Assembly (NCBI GenBank): GCA_002369155.1
Contig: DFEM01000147.1
Span: forward strand, 1-13,438
DNA from: Lachnospiraceae bacterium UBA3802
GTDB taxonomy: Bacteria; Bacillota; Clostridia; Lachnospirales; Lachnospiraceae
Length of the DNA: 13,438 bases
Direction: 5' to 3'
Of the stretch, positions 1 through 6,792 are shown piece after piece. The translations under genes and the position numbers were made by a program. The stretch's first letter is position 1, and each line of letters starts with the position of its first letter. A model generated the notes under the pieces. That model was not told the origin of the DNA. It was given only the letters and a program-made list of their open reading frames with translations, and searched no databases.

Positions 1-1
1 G

Positions 2-640
2 GTTGATAATAAAGCCATTGGTGAAATGGAAGAGAATCTCCCAGGCGGCACTGATTTTTCGGAATACAAAAATATAGAGAATTACAGTGATGATAATGTT
101 TATCTCGGTGTGGAATTTGTAGAATATAAAGAGGATGAATATTATGATGTTTTGATTACATCCGATCCTCAAAAGAAAAATGCGGACCTTGTTTTAATGG
201 CAAAAGAATATGTTCTCGGAATAGGATGCAAAAAAGGAAAGAGTTTTGAAGAGATTGATGAATTTGTTAAAGAAATTCTTTCACTAAACGGAATAGATAT
301 AAATGAAGTATGCTCTGTCGCTTCTATTGATGTAAAAAAAGACGAAGATGGCATAAAAAGATTTTGCAAAGAATATAACATTCCTTTTTTGACTTATATT
401 GCAGATGAATTAAAAGAAGTGCAGGGAGATTTTGAAACTTCGGATTTTGTGCTTGAAAATGTAGGTGTTGACAATGTATGCGAGAGAGCGGCTGTTAAGG
501 CGGGCGAAGTAATTGCCGGGCGAATTTCAACCCAAAGAACTGCGTTTGGGTGTAAGCCGGATAGCGAGTTTGTCGAATTGGTTGTAAAAAAACAGTCAAA
601 GGATGGCAAAACACTTGCTGTTGCAAGGATTAAAAGATAA
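2..640 (+). CDS. cbiG: Cobalt-precorrin-5A hydrolase CbiG, C-terminal part (5'-truncated by window edge)
   Basis: In the anaerobic B12 pathway CbiG opens the delta-lactone of cobalt-precorrin-5A and releases acetaldehyde. The frame is open to the left edge from base 2, giving 212 visible residues. The ATG at base 26 has no good ribosome binding site and is internal. Visible residues ~60-212 match the CbiG C-terminal domain: the LVL...GIGCKKG entry (Cys76 of the visible part), an I/V-D-V-K-K-D-E stretch, and a GVDNVCERAAV helix (155-165) before a final T-L-A-V-A-R-I strand. The preceding ~60 residues should be the end of the central CbiG domain, closing with a VLIT strand. The family is usually about 350 residues, so roughly the first 140 lie outside the window. 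It is followed by cbiH, whose product acts earlier in the same pathway. Family assignment is confident; the catalytic N-terminal region cannot be judged. Confidence 0.9.
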   Translation, partial: VDNKAIGEMEENLPGGTDFSEYKNIENYSDDNVYLGVEFVEYKEDEYYDVLITSDPQKKNADLVLMAKEYVLGIGCKKGKSFEEIDEFVKEILSLNGIDINEVCSVASIDVKKDEDGIKRFCKEYNIPFLTYIADELKEVQGDFETSDFVLENVGVDNVCERAAVKAGEVIAGRISTQRTAFGCKPDSEFVELVVKKQSKDGKTLAVARIKR

Positions 641-665
641 AAAAATGTGTTTTGAAGAAATAAAT

Positions 666-719
666 AATAAGAATAAAAGAATAAAAAAATATAGTTAATA
701 AGAATGATTAAATAAGAAT
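666..719 (+). repeat. Three copies of a 9-mer in a purine-rich spacer
   Basis: The 125-base spacer between cbiG and cbiH is very AT-rich and almost all purine near its 3' end. The 9-mer AATAAGAAT occurs at 666-674, 697-705 and 711-719. The offsets of 31 and 14 bases are not a helical-repeat series. No convincing -35/-10 pair, hairpin terminator or cobalamin riboswitch is visible. The repeats may simply reflect low complexity. The spacer is much longer than the 3-base gaps downstream. Confidence 0.3.
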
Positions 720-765
720 CTTATAGAAAAAGAAAAACAGAAAAAGAAAAACCGGAAGGTATAAA

Positions 766-1527
766 ATGGGAAATACAGAATTCTTTAAGGATAAAACAAT
801 ATATGTAATAGGCATGGGCCCGGGCTCTGAAGATGCAATGACACTCGAAGCAAAGAAGATTTTAAAAGAGAGCGATGTCATCGTAGGATACACGGTCTAT
901 CTTGATCTTTTATCGGATGATCTTAAAGACAAAGAGCTTATTTCCACACCGATGAAAAAAGAAGAGGAAAGATGCATCATAGCCTTTGAAGAAGCGAAGA
1001 AGGGTAAGAACGTATCTTTTATCTCAAGCGGAGATGCGGGGATTTACGGAATGGCTTCCCTTATGATAGAAATCGGAGAAGACTATCCTGATATAAATGT
1101 TAGGATTATTCCCGGAGTTACCGCAGCATCAAGCGGCGCGGCGGTTTTGGGCGCACCGATTAATCACGATTTCTGCGTGATAAGTTTGAGTGATTTACTT
1201 ACTCCTTTTGAAAAAATCGAGAAGAGATTAAGAGCGGCGGCCATGGGAGATTTTGCAATCGTGATTTATAATCCTTCCTCTCATAAAAGAAAAGATTATT
1301 TAAAGAAGGCATGCGAAATACTTCTTGAAGTTCTTCCTCCCGATACAGCATGCGGCTATGTAAAAAACATAGGACGGGAAGGATGCAGCGCACATTATTG
1401 CAGTCTTTCTCAATTAAAGGATGAAGAAGTCGATATGTTCACAACAGTTTTTATCGGCAATTCCGAGTCCCGTATGATAAACCAAAAACTTGTAACACCG
1501 AGAGGCTATAAAAGAGAAAACGATTAG
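766..1527 (+). CDS. cbiH: Cobalt-factor III / precorrin-3B C17-methyltransferase CbiH (CobJ family)
   Basis: This SAM-dependent tetrapyrrole methyltransferase methylates C17 and contracts the corrin ring, forming cobalt-precorrin-4 with its delta-lactone. The 253 residues carry the family's motifs in order: GMGPG near the N-terminus (16-20), SSGDAGIYGMA (87-97), PGVTAASSGAA (116-126), SLSDLLTPF (140-148) and YNPSS (168-172). The SLSD-LLTP segment and the YNPSS motif separate the C17 enzyme from its paralogues CbiL, CbiF and CbiE. The length suits the short form, without the C-terminal extension of CbiH60-type proteins. The ATG at 766 has a GGAAGG ribosome binding site a few bases upstream. 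Only 3 bases separate its stop from the next start, which implies translational coupling. The cytosolic product hands its lactone intermediate on towards CbiF and then CbiG. Confidence 0.95.
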   Translation: MGNTEFFKDKTIYVIGMGPGSEDAMTLEAKKILKESDVIVGYTVYLDLLSDDLKDKELISTPMKKEEERCIIAFEEAKKGKNVSFISSGDAGIYGMASLMIEIGEDYPDINVRIIPGVTAASSGAAVLGAPINHDFCVISLSDLLTPFEKIEKRLRAAAMGDFAIVIYNPSSHKRKDYLKKACEILLEVLPPDTACGYVKNIGREGCSAHYCSLSQLKDEEVDMFTTVFIGNSESRMINQKLVTPRGYKREND

Positions 1528-1530
1528 GAA

Positions 1531-3624
1531 ATGAATAATATTCTTATTTTTGCAGGCACCACAGAGGGCAGAAAGGTGTCTGAATTTCTTTCAAATAACA
1601 GAATAAAACACACAGTCTGTGTAGCCACAAAGTATGGTGAAGAAATGATTGAAAAGAATGAATTCGTCGATATTCATTGCGACAGAATGGATGAGCGAGA
1701 AATCAGATCTTTTCTTTTGGAGCATACATTTGATTTGGTCATTGATGCGACACATCCGTATGCATTTGAGGTTACTAGAAACATAAAGCAGGCGATTGAA
1801 GAGATTAACGGTAAAGTAAGATATATAAGGCTTATGCGTGATATGGGAAACAATACCGACAACGAAATGATTAAATATTTTAATTCAAATGAAGAATGTG
1901 CCAAGGCTTTAACTCAGACAAACGGCAACATCCTGCTTACCACGGGAAGCAAGGAGCTTTCTTTGTATGCCGAAAATGAAACCATAAAAAACAGATTGTT
2001 TGCAAGGGTAATTCCAAGTGAGGAATCGATTAGCATTTGCAATTCTTTGGGTATTACCGGCAAAAACATAATAGCCATGCAGGGACCCTTTACGGAAGGG
2101 ATGAATGAAGCACTTATCGACATGTATGATATTTCCGTGATGGTCACAAAGCAAAGCGGCGTAACGGGCGGCTATTTTGAAAAAGCGGATGCGGCCAAAA
2201 AGAAGAATATTCCTCTTTTTGTGATAGGGCTTCCGGAAAGCGAAGAAGGAATATCATTAAATGAAGTGTTAAAAGAACTTAAGGAAAAGATTCTCACAAA
2301 AGAAAAGCCCGAACTGACGGCACAAAAAGAATCAAATTCGGATTCATCGAAAAAAACTGATTCAAGCGATTCAAATGCTTATGGAATCAAAAATGAAATA
2401 TCCCTCATCGGTATCGGAATGGGAGATGAGTCCCTTTTGACTATGGAGGCAAAGGAAGCAATTGAAAGTGCCGATGTAATTTTCGGAGCGACAAGGCTGA
2501 TTGATTCAACTTCTAATCAGACTGCCCCAAAATATCCTCTATATCTTTCAAAGGACATCATTCCGAAACTAACGGAAATAAAGGAGAGCATGGATAAATT
2601 TAAAACTGCAATCCTTTTTTCCGGAGATTCTTCGTTCTACAGCGGGGCAACATCTTTATACGAAGCATTAAATACGCCGGAAATTAAATCAGGGTTTAAC
2701 ATTCGAATCATTCCCGGGATTTCAAGCATATCTTATCTTGCTTCAAGAATAGGAGTTTCGTATTCAGACGCAAATATACTCAGCATTCACGGCAGGGAAA
2801 TCAAGAATATTGCCAAAAGGATAGCGGTTTCAAAGAAAACATTTATTCTTTTGTCCGGTGCAAAAGACATAAATGCACTTAGTGAGAAATTAAAAAGCGA
2901 AGGATTGGAAAGTTTAAAACTTACCGTCGGAAGAAATCTGTCTTACCCCGACGAAGAAATAAAAGATATTACGCTTGATGAAGCAAAGACTTTTGACAAA
3001 GACGGAGTGATTACTCTTTTTATCGAAAATCACGATGCAAAAAAGAAAAGAAGCACACATGGACTTAAAGACAATTGTTTTTTGAGAAATACCACACCGA
3101 TGACCAAGGAAGAAGTCAGGGAAGTAAGCATCTGCAAACTTCGTTTGAATGATGATTCGATTCTTTTTGACATAGGAAGCGGCACCGGATCGATTGCCGC
3201 AGAGTGCGCTCTTTTATCAGCTGATTCAGAAGTCATCGCGATAGAAAAGAAAGATGAAGCGTCTGATTTAATCGAAGAGAATATAAAGAAATTCAATCTT
3301 GAAAATATATCGTTAATAAGGGGAAGCGCACCTGAAGCTCTCGACGGATTAAAGACTCCCACGCATGCATTTATCGGCGGAAGCAGCGGAAACCTGAAAG
3401 AGATTCTGGATAAATTATCGCTTATGAATCCCTCGATGCGTGTGGTCATAAATGCGATTACGATAGAGACTCTGCTTGAGATGAAAAAGATCCCCGAACT
3501 CTTTAAGGTTAAGGATTTTGAGATAATTCAGATGCAGGTATCAAGAGCCAATGCTGCGGGAGACTATCATTTGATGAAGGCCGAAAACGGCGTATGGATT
3601 TGTTCGTTTGATTTTGATATGTGA
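1531..3624 (+). CDS. cbiJET: Triple fusion CbiJ-CbiE-CbiT (cobalt-precorrin-6A reductase / C5- and C15-methyltransferase, decarboxylating)
   Basis: This 697-residue protein joins three consecutive B12 enzymes. Residues ~1-250 are CbiJ/CobK, the NAD(P)H-dependent cobalt-precorrin-6A reductase, with FAGTTEGR (7-14), DATHPYA (72-78), TTGSKEL (136-142), MQGPF (183-187) and TKQSG (206-210). A charged Ser/Asp/Lys-rich linker spans ~250-288. Residues ~289-500 are CbiE, the C5 methyltransferase of the tetrapyrrole methylase fold, with LIGIGMGDESLLT near 292-304, SGDSSFYSGA (364-373) and IIPGISS. Residues ~511-697 are CbiT, a Rossmann-fold C15 methyltransferase that also decarboxylates the C12 acetate, with PMTKEEVR and the SAM-binding DIGSGTGS (547-554). 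CbiE-CbiT fusion is the familiar CobL arrangement; the added N-terminal CbiJ makes the chain cover 6A to 8. The reading frame is unbroken. The ATG directly follows cbiH, with TAGGA serving as a weak ribosome binding site. Confidence 0.93.
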   Translation: MNNILIFAGTTEGRKVSEFLSNNRIKHTVCVATKYGEEMIEKNEFVDIHCDRMDEREIRSFLLEHTFDLVIDATHPYAFEVTRNIKQAIEEINGKVRYIRLMRDMGNNTDNEMIKYFNSNEECAKALTQTNGNILLTTGSKELSLYAENETIKNRLFARVIPSEESISICNSLGITGKNIIAMQGPFTEGMNEALIDMYDISVMVTKQSGVTGGYFEKADAAKKKNIPLFVIGLPESEEGISLNEVLKELKEKILTKEKPELTAQKESNSDSSKKTDSSDSNAYGIKNEISLIGIGMGDESLLTMEAKEAIESADVIFGATRLIDSTSNQTAPKYPLYLSKDIIPKLTEIKESMDKFKTAILFSGDSSFYSGATSLYEALNTPEIKSGFNIRIIPGISSISYLASRIGVSYSDANILSIHGREIKNIAKRIAVSKKTFILLSGAKDINALSEKLKSEGLESLKLTVGRNLSYPDEEIKDITLDEAKTFDKDGVITLFIENHDAKKKRSTHGLKDNCFLRNTTPMTKEEVREVSICKLRLNDDSILFDIGSGTGSIAAECALLSADSEVIAIEKKDEASDLIEENIKKFNLENISLIRGSAPEALDGLKTPTHAFIGGSSGNLKEILDKLSLMNPSMRVVINAITIETLLEMKKIPELFKVKDFEIIQMQVSRANAAGDYHLMKAENGVWICSFDFDM

Positions 3625-3632
3625 GGATATTT

Positions 3633-5015
3633 ATGAATAAAGGGAGAGTAATGATTGCCGCACCCAAAAGCGGAAGCGGCAAAACGAGCGTGACCATAGC
3701 TCTTCTTGAAAATTTAAAAAAGCGAAATGTGAAGGTTTGTTCTTTTAAATGCGGACCGGATTACATAGATCCTCTTTTTCATAAGAGTGTTCTGGGAATT
3801 CCTTCTTTTAACCTTGATACGTTTTTTACTGACGAAAAAACTACAAGAGAGATTTTCGAAATCCATTCATCGGATTATGATTTTGCCGTCATGGAAGGAG
3901 TTATGGGGTTGTTTGACGGACTCGGCGGCATAAGAGAAGAGGGGTCTTCCTATCATCTGGCAAGGGTTACGAATACACCGATTATTCTCGTACTTGACGC
4001 TAAAGGCGCATGCAAATCAATACTTCCGATGATTGCGGGCTTTAAGGCATATGATAAAGAAGACCTGATTAAGGGTGTTATATTAAACCGTACATCCGAA
4101 TCAGTGTTTAACATTGTTGCACCTCTTATTGAAAAAGAGTTAAGTGTCAAGGCGCTCGGATTTATTCCCGAGAAAAAAGATGCAATCATCCCTTCAAGAC
4201 ATTTGGGACTTTTTACGCCGGATGATGAGGAAAAAGTAAAAAATGTTATTGAAATTTTATCTGCGGAATTCGAAAAGAATGTGTCGTTTGAAAAGATTGA
4301 GGAAATAGCTGCCCGCAAGGAATGGAAGAATTTTCATGATTCGACAAAGCCATTTTTAGAAATTGACTCAAAAAAAACGGGCACATGCACAATTGCGGTT
4401 TCAAAAGACGAGGCATTTTGCTTTATCTATGAAGACAACATAAGACTCTTAAGAGAGAACGGAGCGAATATAGTTTATTTTTCGCCTCTTCACGATGAAG
4501 CTGTTCCAAAAGATGCGGATGCGATTCTTTTAACGGGCGGTTATCCCGAAGAATATCTTGAGGCTCTTTCGAAAAATAAGAGCATGATGGATTCGATTAA
4601 AGAACTGCATGGTAAGAATATCCCCATAGCAGCGGAATGCGGCGGATTCATGTACCTTCATAAAAGCATCGAAGACAGGGATAAAGAAAGGTACGAAACA
4701 GTCGGAATAATTGATGCAAACTGTGTTTTTACCGGTAAATCCGTCAGGTTCGGATATATCGAAATCAAAGAAAAGAAGGCATCTTTCCTTAACGGGGAAG
4801 CGATAAAGGGGCATGAATTCCATTATTATGACAGCGAAAGAAACGGGGACTCTTGCATTGTTACCAAACCTGTCAGCGGGAAGCGGTATGAGAGCATTAT
4901 CGAGAATGACAATATGTTCGTCGGATTTCCGCACCTTTATTACCCCTCGAATCCTTCTTTTGCAAAGAATTTTGTAAAAAAGGCCGTGGATTTTAAGAAT
5001 AAAAGACAGAGGTAG
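3633..5015 (+). CDS. cbiA: Cobyrinate a,c-diamide synthase CbiA
   Basis: CbiA uses ATP and glutamine to amidate the a and c side chains of (cobalt-)cobyrinic acid. The 460 residues show a P-loop at the N-terminus (APKSGSGKT, 10-18), the family signature KCGPDYIDPLFHK with NLDTFF, a Walker-B-like MEGVMGLFDGLG (87-98), and a C-terminal class I glutamine amidotransferase domain. The amidotransferase nucleophile is Cys336 in AAECGGFMYL. GHEFHYYDSE (393-402) and a likely catalytic His434 in FPHLYYPSNP follow. The length matches the family. I chose the ATG at 3633 because GTGAGG sits 6 bases upstream. A GTG at 3621, overlapping the previous stop as GTGA, lacks a ribosome binding site; an ATG at 3651 would shorten the strand before the P-loop. 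The gene sits 8 bases after cbiJET and 3 before the next gene, so it belongs to the same operon. Confidence 0.95.
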   Translation: MNKGRVMIAAPKSGSGKTSVTIALLENLKKRNVKVCSFKCGPDYIDPLFHKSVLGIPSFNLDTFFTDEKTTREIFEIHSSDYDFAVMEGVMGLFDGLGGIREEGSSYHLARVTNTPIILVLDAKGACKSILPMIAGFKAYDKEDLIKGVILNRTSESVFNIVAPLIEKELSVKALGFIPEKKDAIIPSRHLGLFTPDDEEKVKNVIEILSAEFEKNVSFEKIEEIAARKEWKNFHDSTKPFLEIDSKKTGTCTIAVSKDEAFCFIYEDNIRLLRENGANIVYFSPLHDEAVPKDADAILLTGGYPEEYLEALSKNKSMMDSIKELHGKNIPIAAECGGFMYLHKSIEDRDKERYETVGIIDANCVFTGKSVRFGYIEIKEKKASFLNGEAIKGHEFHYYDSERNGDSCIVTKPVSGKRYESIIENDNMFVGFPHLYYPSNPSFAKNFVKKAVDFKNKRQR

Positions 5016-5018
5016 ATT

Positions 5019-5258
5019 ATGAGTTTTTCTAACAGATATTTTGAAAACAGGGACTGCGAGTATTATCCCTGCCACAAGGGAACGGATGAGATTAACTGTC
5101 TTTTCTGCTACTGCCCGCTCTACAGGCTGGAAAACTGTCCGGGAAACCCGGAATACAAGAAAAAGGGAGATAAAACCGTAAAGTCCTGTATAAACTGTAC
5201 TTTTCCGCATAAAAAGGAAAATTACGATAAGATTAACGAGATATTAAAGAACCTTTAG
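5019..5258 (+). CDS. Cysteine-rich small domain protein in the B12 operon (PF04071-like)
   Basis: This is a 79-residue cytosolic protein with eight cysteines: C13, C18, C27, C30, C32, C40, C57 and C60, plus His19 and His64. The layout, especially C-L-F-C-Y-C-P-L-Y and the later C-x2-C-T-F-P-H-K, matches my memory of the cysteine-rich small domain family (PF04071). That family often neighbours cobalamin genes and is thought to bind metal, but its biochemical role is not established. The start has a clear AGAGG ribosome binding site, and the gene begins 3 bases after cbiA. It is the last gene before the terminator at 5291-5342. A zinc or Fe-S site, or a role in cobalt handling or B12 sensing, are all possible; the sequence alone does not decide. 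The protein lacks a signal peptide and any transmembrane stretch. Confidence 0.82.
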   Translation: MSFSNRYFENRDCEYYPCHKGTDEINCLFCYCPLYRLENCPGNPEYKKKGDKTVKSCINCTFPHKKENYDKINEILKNL

Positions 5259-5286
5259 AATAATATGTGATAAATTGTCGCTTTAC

Positions 5287-5315
5287 TTGTGTCCTTTACC
5301 CTAAAATGATATAAT
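5287..5315 (+). promoter_or_regulatory. Candidate sigma-A promoter with extended -10 box for the lipoprotein gene
   Basis: A perfect TATAAT (5310-5315) is preceded by TG one base earlier (TGATATAAT, 5307-5315), which forms an extended -10 element. A weak -35 (TTGTGT, 5287-5292, three matches to consensus) lies exactly 17 bases upstream. Transcription would begin near 5322, giving a leader of about 60 bases before the lipoprotein ATG at 5383. It is the best promoter-like sequence before the downstream run of genes. The -10 box falls inside the terminator hairpin, so it could instead be an AT-rich loop by chance. Confidence 0.45.
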
Positions 5316-5342
5316 TTAAGGGTTAAGGACTCTTTTGTTTTT
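5291..5342 (+). terminator. Intrinsic terminator of the cobalamin operon
   Basis: The left arm 5291-5307 (GTCCTTtACCCTaAAAT) pairs with the right arm 5314-5330 (ATTTaAGGGTtAAGGAC): 15 of 17 positions pair, with one T-T and one A-A mismatch, around the six-base loop GATATA. A T-rich tract, TCTTTTGTTTTT (5331-5342), follows at once. Hairpin plus T tract is the layout of a rho-independent terminator on the + strand. It lies 32 bases after the stop of the eight-cysteine protein gene. I see no matching tract for the opposite direction. An operator palindrome over the -10 box is an alternative or additional reading. Confidence 0.78.
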
Positions 5343-5382
5343 AACAGGATAACAACCTATTTTTGTGTAGAGGGGAAAGCGA

Positions 5383-6783
5383 ATGAAATTGGGTAAAATT
5401 GATTTTAATTTGGGAAAAGAATCAAGAAAAATAATAGCGGCAGTATCGGCCGTATCGCTTCTTTTTGCAAGCGGCTGTACATTTAATTTATCCGTAGACG
5501 AATCCGAAAAGGATGATACAAACGAACATGCGGTAATAGTCGAAAATGAAATTAATACACCGGATGTAAATACAAACACGACTCAGCCTGATTCGAATAC
5601 AGACGATAATCAAACAGGTTCGGGAGATGACACTCAGAATAAAGTTACTTTGACAGAAAACGAAAACTGGGGATTTGAATCAGCCTACCCCGGTTCGTTT
5701 GCCGACAGAATACAGGGATTATATAAAGTCGAGTCGGATACCGAAGAGGCTTATGTGGAATTCTATAATCTCGGTGGCAACATCTATGGATATTATTCCG
5801 GAGACAAATATGGTTTTATGGAGCTTTTTGCAACAGGTGAAGAAGGATTTGTTTCCAAGGACGAAGATTCCATGGAGGTCGAAATGACTACATTGGTTGA
5901 TGATTCGCTGCTCTCGAACGGTCTGCCCGCTTCTTTCACAATGACCTTACTCGATAACGGAATTGAATTATCGAATTATGATTCGACATCGGGTGAGATG
6001 CTTTTTGAAGAGGATGCCAAGCTTACCAGAATTGAAGGTGAAATGGGTCACCTTCCGGGATTCAGTTATGCTGACGGAAAGGAAAATGTAGCTAAGATTT
6101 GCGGTGATGTAGGTCTTGAAATCGGAGGCTGCCCCGATGAAATTGAGGGAAGCTGGATATTGCTCGGCGACACATCAGATGCTTTGATGCTTGAATTTAC
6201 AGACAAAGGATACGTACAGGCGTATTCAAAGACCGACGGCATACCCGTAATTTTTATGCGAGGTACCTATGTGGAGGCCAAGGATAAGGTTAACGGCGGT
6301 ACGGATATTTATTTAGCCCTTCATTATCCGACAGATGGCGGTGTTTTAACCTTTGAATTTTGCTATGTTGAGGAAAACGGTGCTCTCAGTGTGGTTGACG
6401 GAAGTCTGCAATTCGGTATGAACGTAGCATGGGAAGGCGCTTTGTTTATTCCGTATTCCTTAGATGATATTCCCAGACATTTCTGCGACCTCGATTACGG
6501 ATTTTCGGATGCGGCGGGAACATATCATTCAGATGATGGTTATGAGTTGATTCTTTCGGACGACGGATTCTTTTATCTCTATGAGGAAAACGGTGAAGAG
6601 AGCATGAAAATTGCCGACGGATATTGCGAAGCGAATCCGGGAGGATATAACCTTTACGTATCGGATTTAAAGGGTGAGGAAGAAGATGAACTGTATGGAT
6701 TCATAGCTTTTATGGACCAGGGAGTAATTGATCTTACACTTTATGAGACAGGAGAAACGATAGAGTTTTATTACGTTTATTAA
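5383..6783 (+). CDS. Secreted lipoprotein with three calycin-like modules, function unknown
   Basis: This is a 466-residue protein with a lipoprotein signal peptide: basic residues, a hydrophobic stretch (17-30), and a lipobox ending FASGC with the lipidated Cys at 32. It should be anchored on the outer face of the membrane. Residues ~33-95 are a low-complexity Asn/Asp/Thr-rich spacer typical of surface lipoproteins. The rest seems to contain three related beta-rich modules. Each opens with a Gly-x-aromatic turn (GLY at 112-114, GSW at 256-258, GTY at 379-381), then an ESDTEEAYVEF/GDTSDALMLEF/SDDGYELILSD type strand and a G-Y/F-x-x-x-Y turn. This resembles lipocalin-like repeats, but the call is by eye only. 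The protein is strongly acidic. A GAGGGG ribosome binding site lies 7 bases before the ATG. It is the first gene after the terminator, and its stop is 9 bases before alr. Partner or ligand cannot be inferred. Confidence 0.75.
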   Translation: MKLGKIDFNLGKESRKIIAAVSAVSLLFASGCTFNLSVDESEKDDTNEHAVIVENEINTPDVNTNTTQPDSNTDDNQTGSGDDTQNKVTLTENENWGFESAYPGSFADRIQGLYKVESDTEEAYVEFYNLGGNIYGYYSGDKYGFMELFATGEEGFVSKDEDSMEVEMTTLVDDSLLSNGLPASFTMTLLDNGIELSNYDSTSGEMLFEEDAKLTRIEGEMGHLPGFSYADGKENVAKICGDVGLEIGGCPDEIEGSWILLGDTSDALMLEFTDKGYVQAYSKTDGIPVIFMRGTYVEAKDKVNGGTDIYLALHYPTDGGVLTFEFCYVEENGALSVVDGSLQFGMNVAWEGALFIPYSLDDIPRHFCDLDYGFSDAAGTYHSDDGYELILSDDGFFYLYEENGEESMKIADGYCEANPGGYNLYVSDLKGEEEDELYGFIAFMDQGVIDLTLYETGETIEFYYVY

Positions 6784-6792
6784 GGATGAATC

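Noticed and set aside
26..640. ATG at 26 as the start of an independent gene
   Set aside because: The same frame is open back to base 2, there is no ribosome binding site before the ATG, and the product would be only the C-terminal part of CbiG.
641..765. Cobalamin riboswitch before cbiH
   Set aside because: The spacer is too short and too purine-rich, with no B12-box-like or paired GC segments. Any such riboswitch would be expected upstream of the operon, outside the window.
3030..3449. 139-codon open frame on the - strand within the CbiT part of cbiJET
   Set aside because: It is a shadow of the CbiT SAM-binding region. The Ser/Phe-rich composition is typical of antisense translation.
3621..3632. 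GTG at 3621 as the start of cbiA, overlapping the previous stop as GTGA
   Set aside because: The overlap is attractive for coupling, but no ribosome binding site precedes it, whereas ATG 3633 has GTGAGG at good spacing and gives the usual short N-terminus before the P-loop.
4530..5210. 226-codon open frame on the - strand across cbiA and the eight-cysteine gene
   Set aside because: It overlaps the conserved amidotransferase domain of CbiA and the whole cysteine-rich protein. The product looks like no known family.
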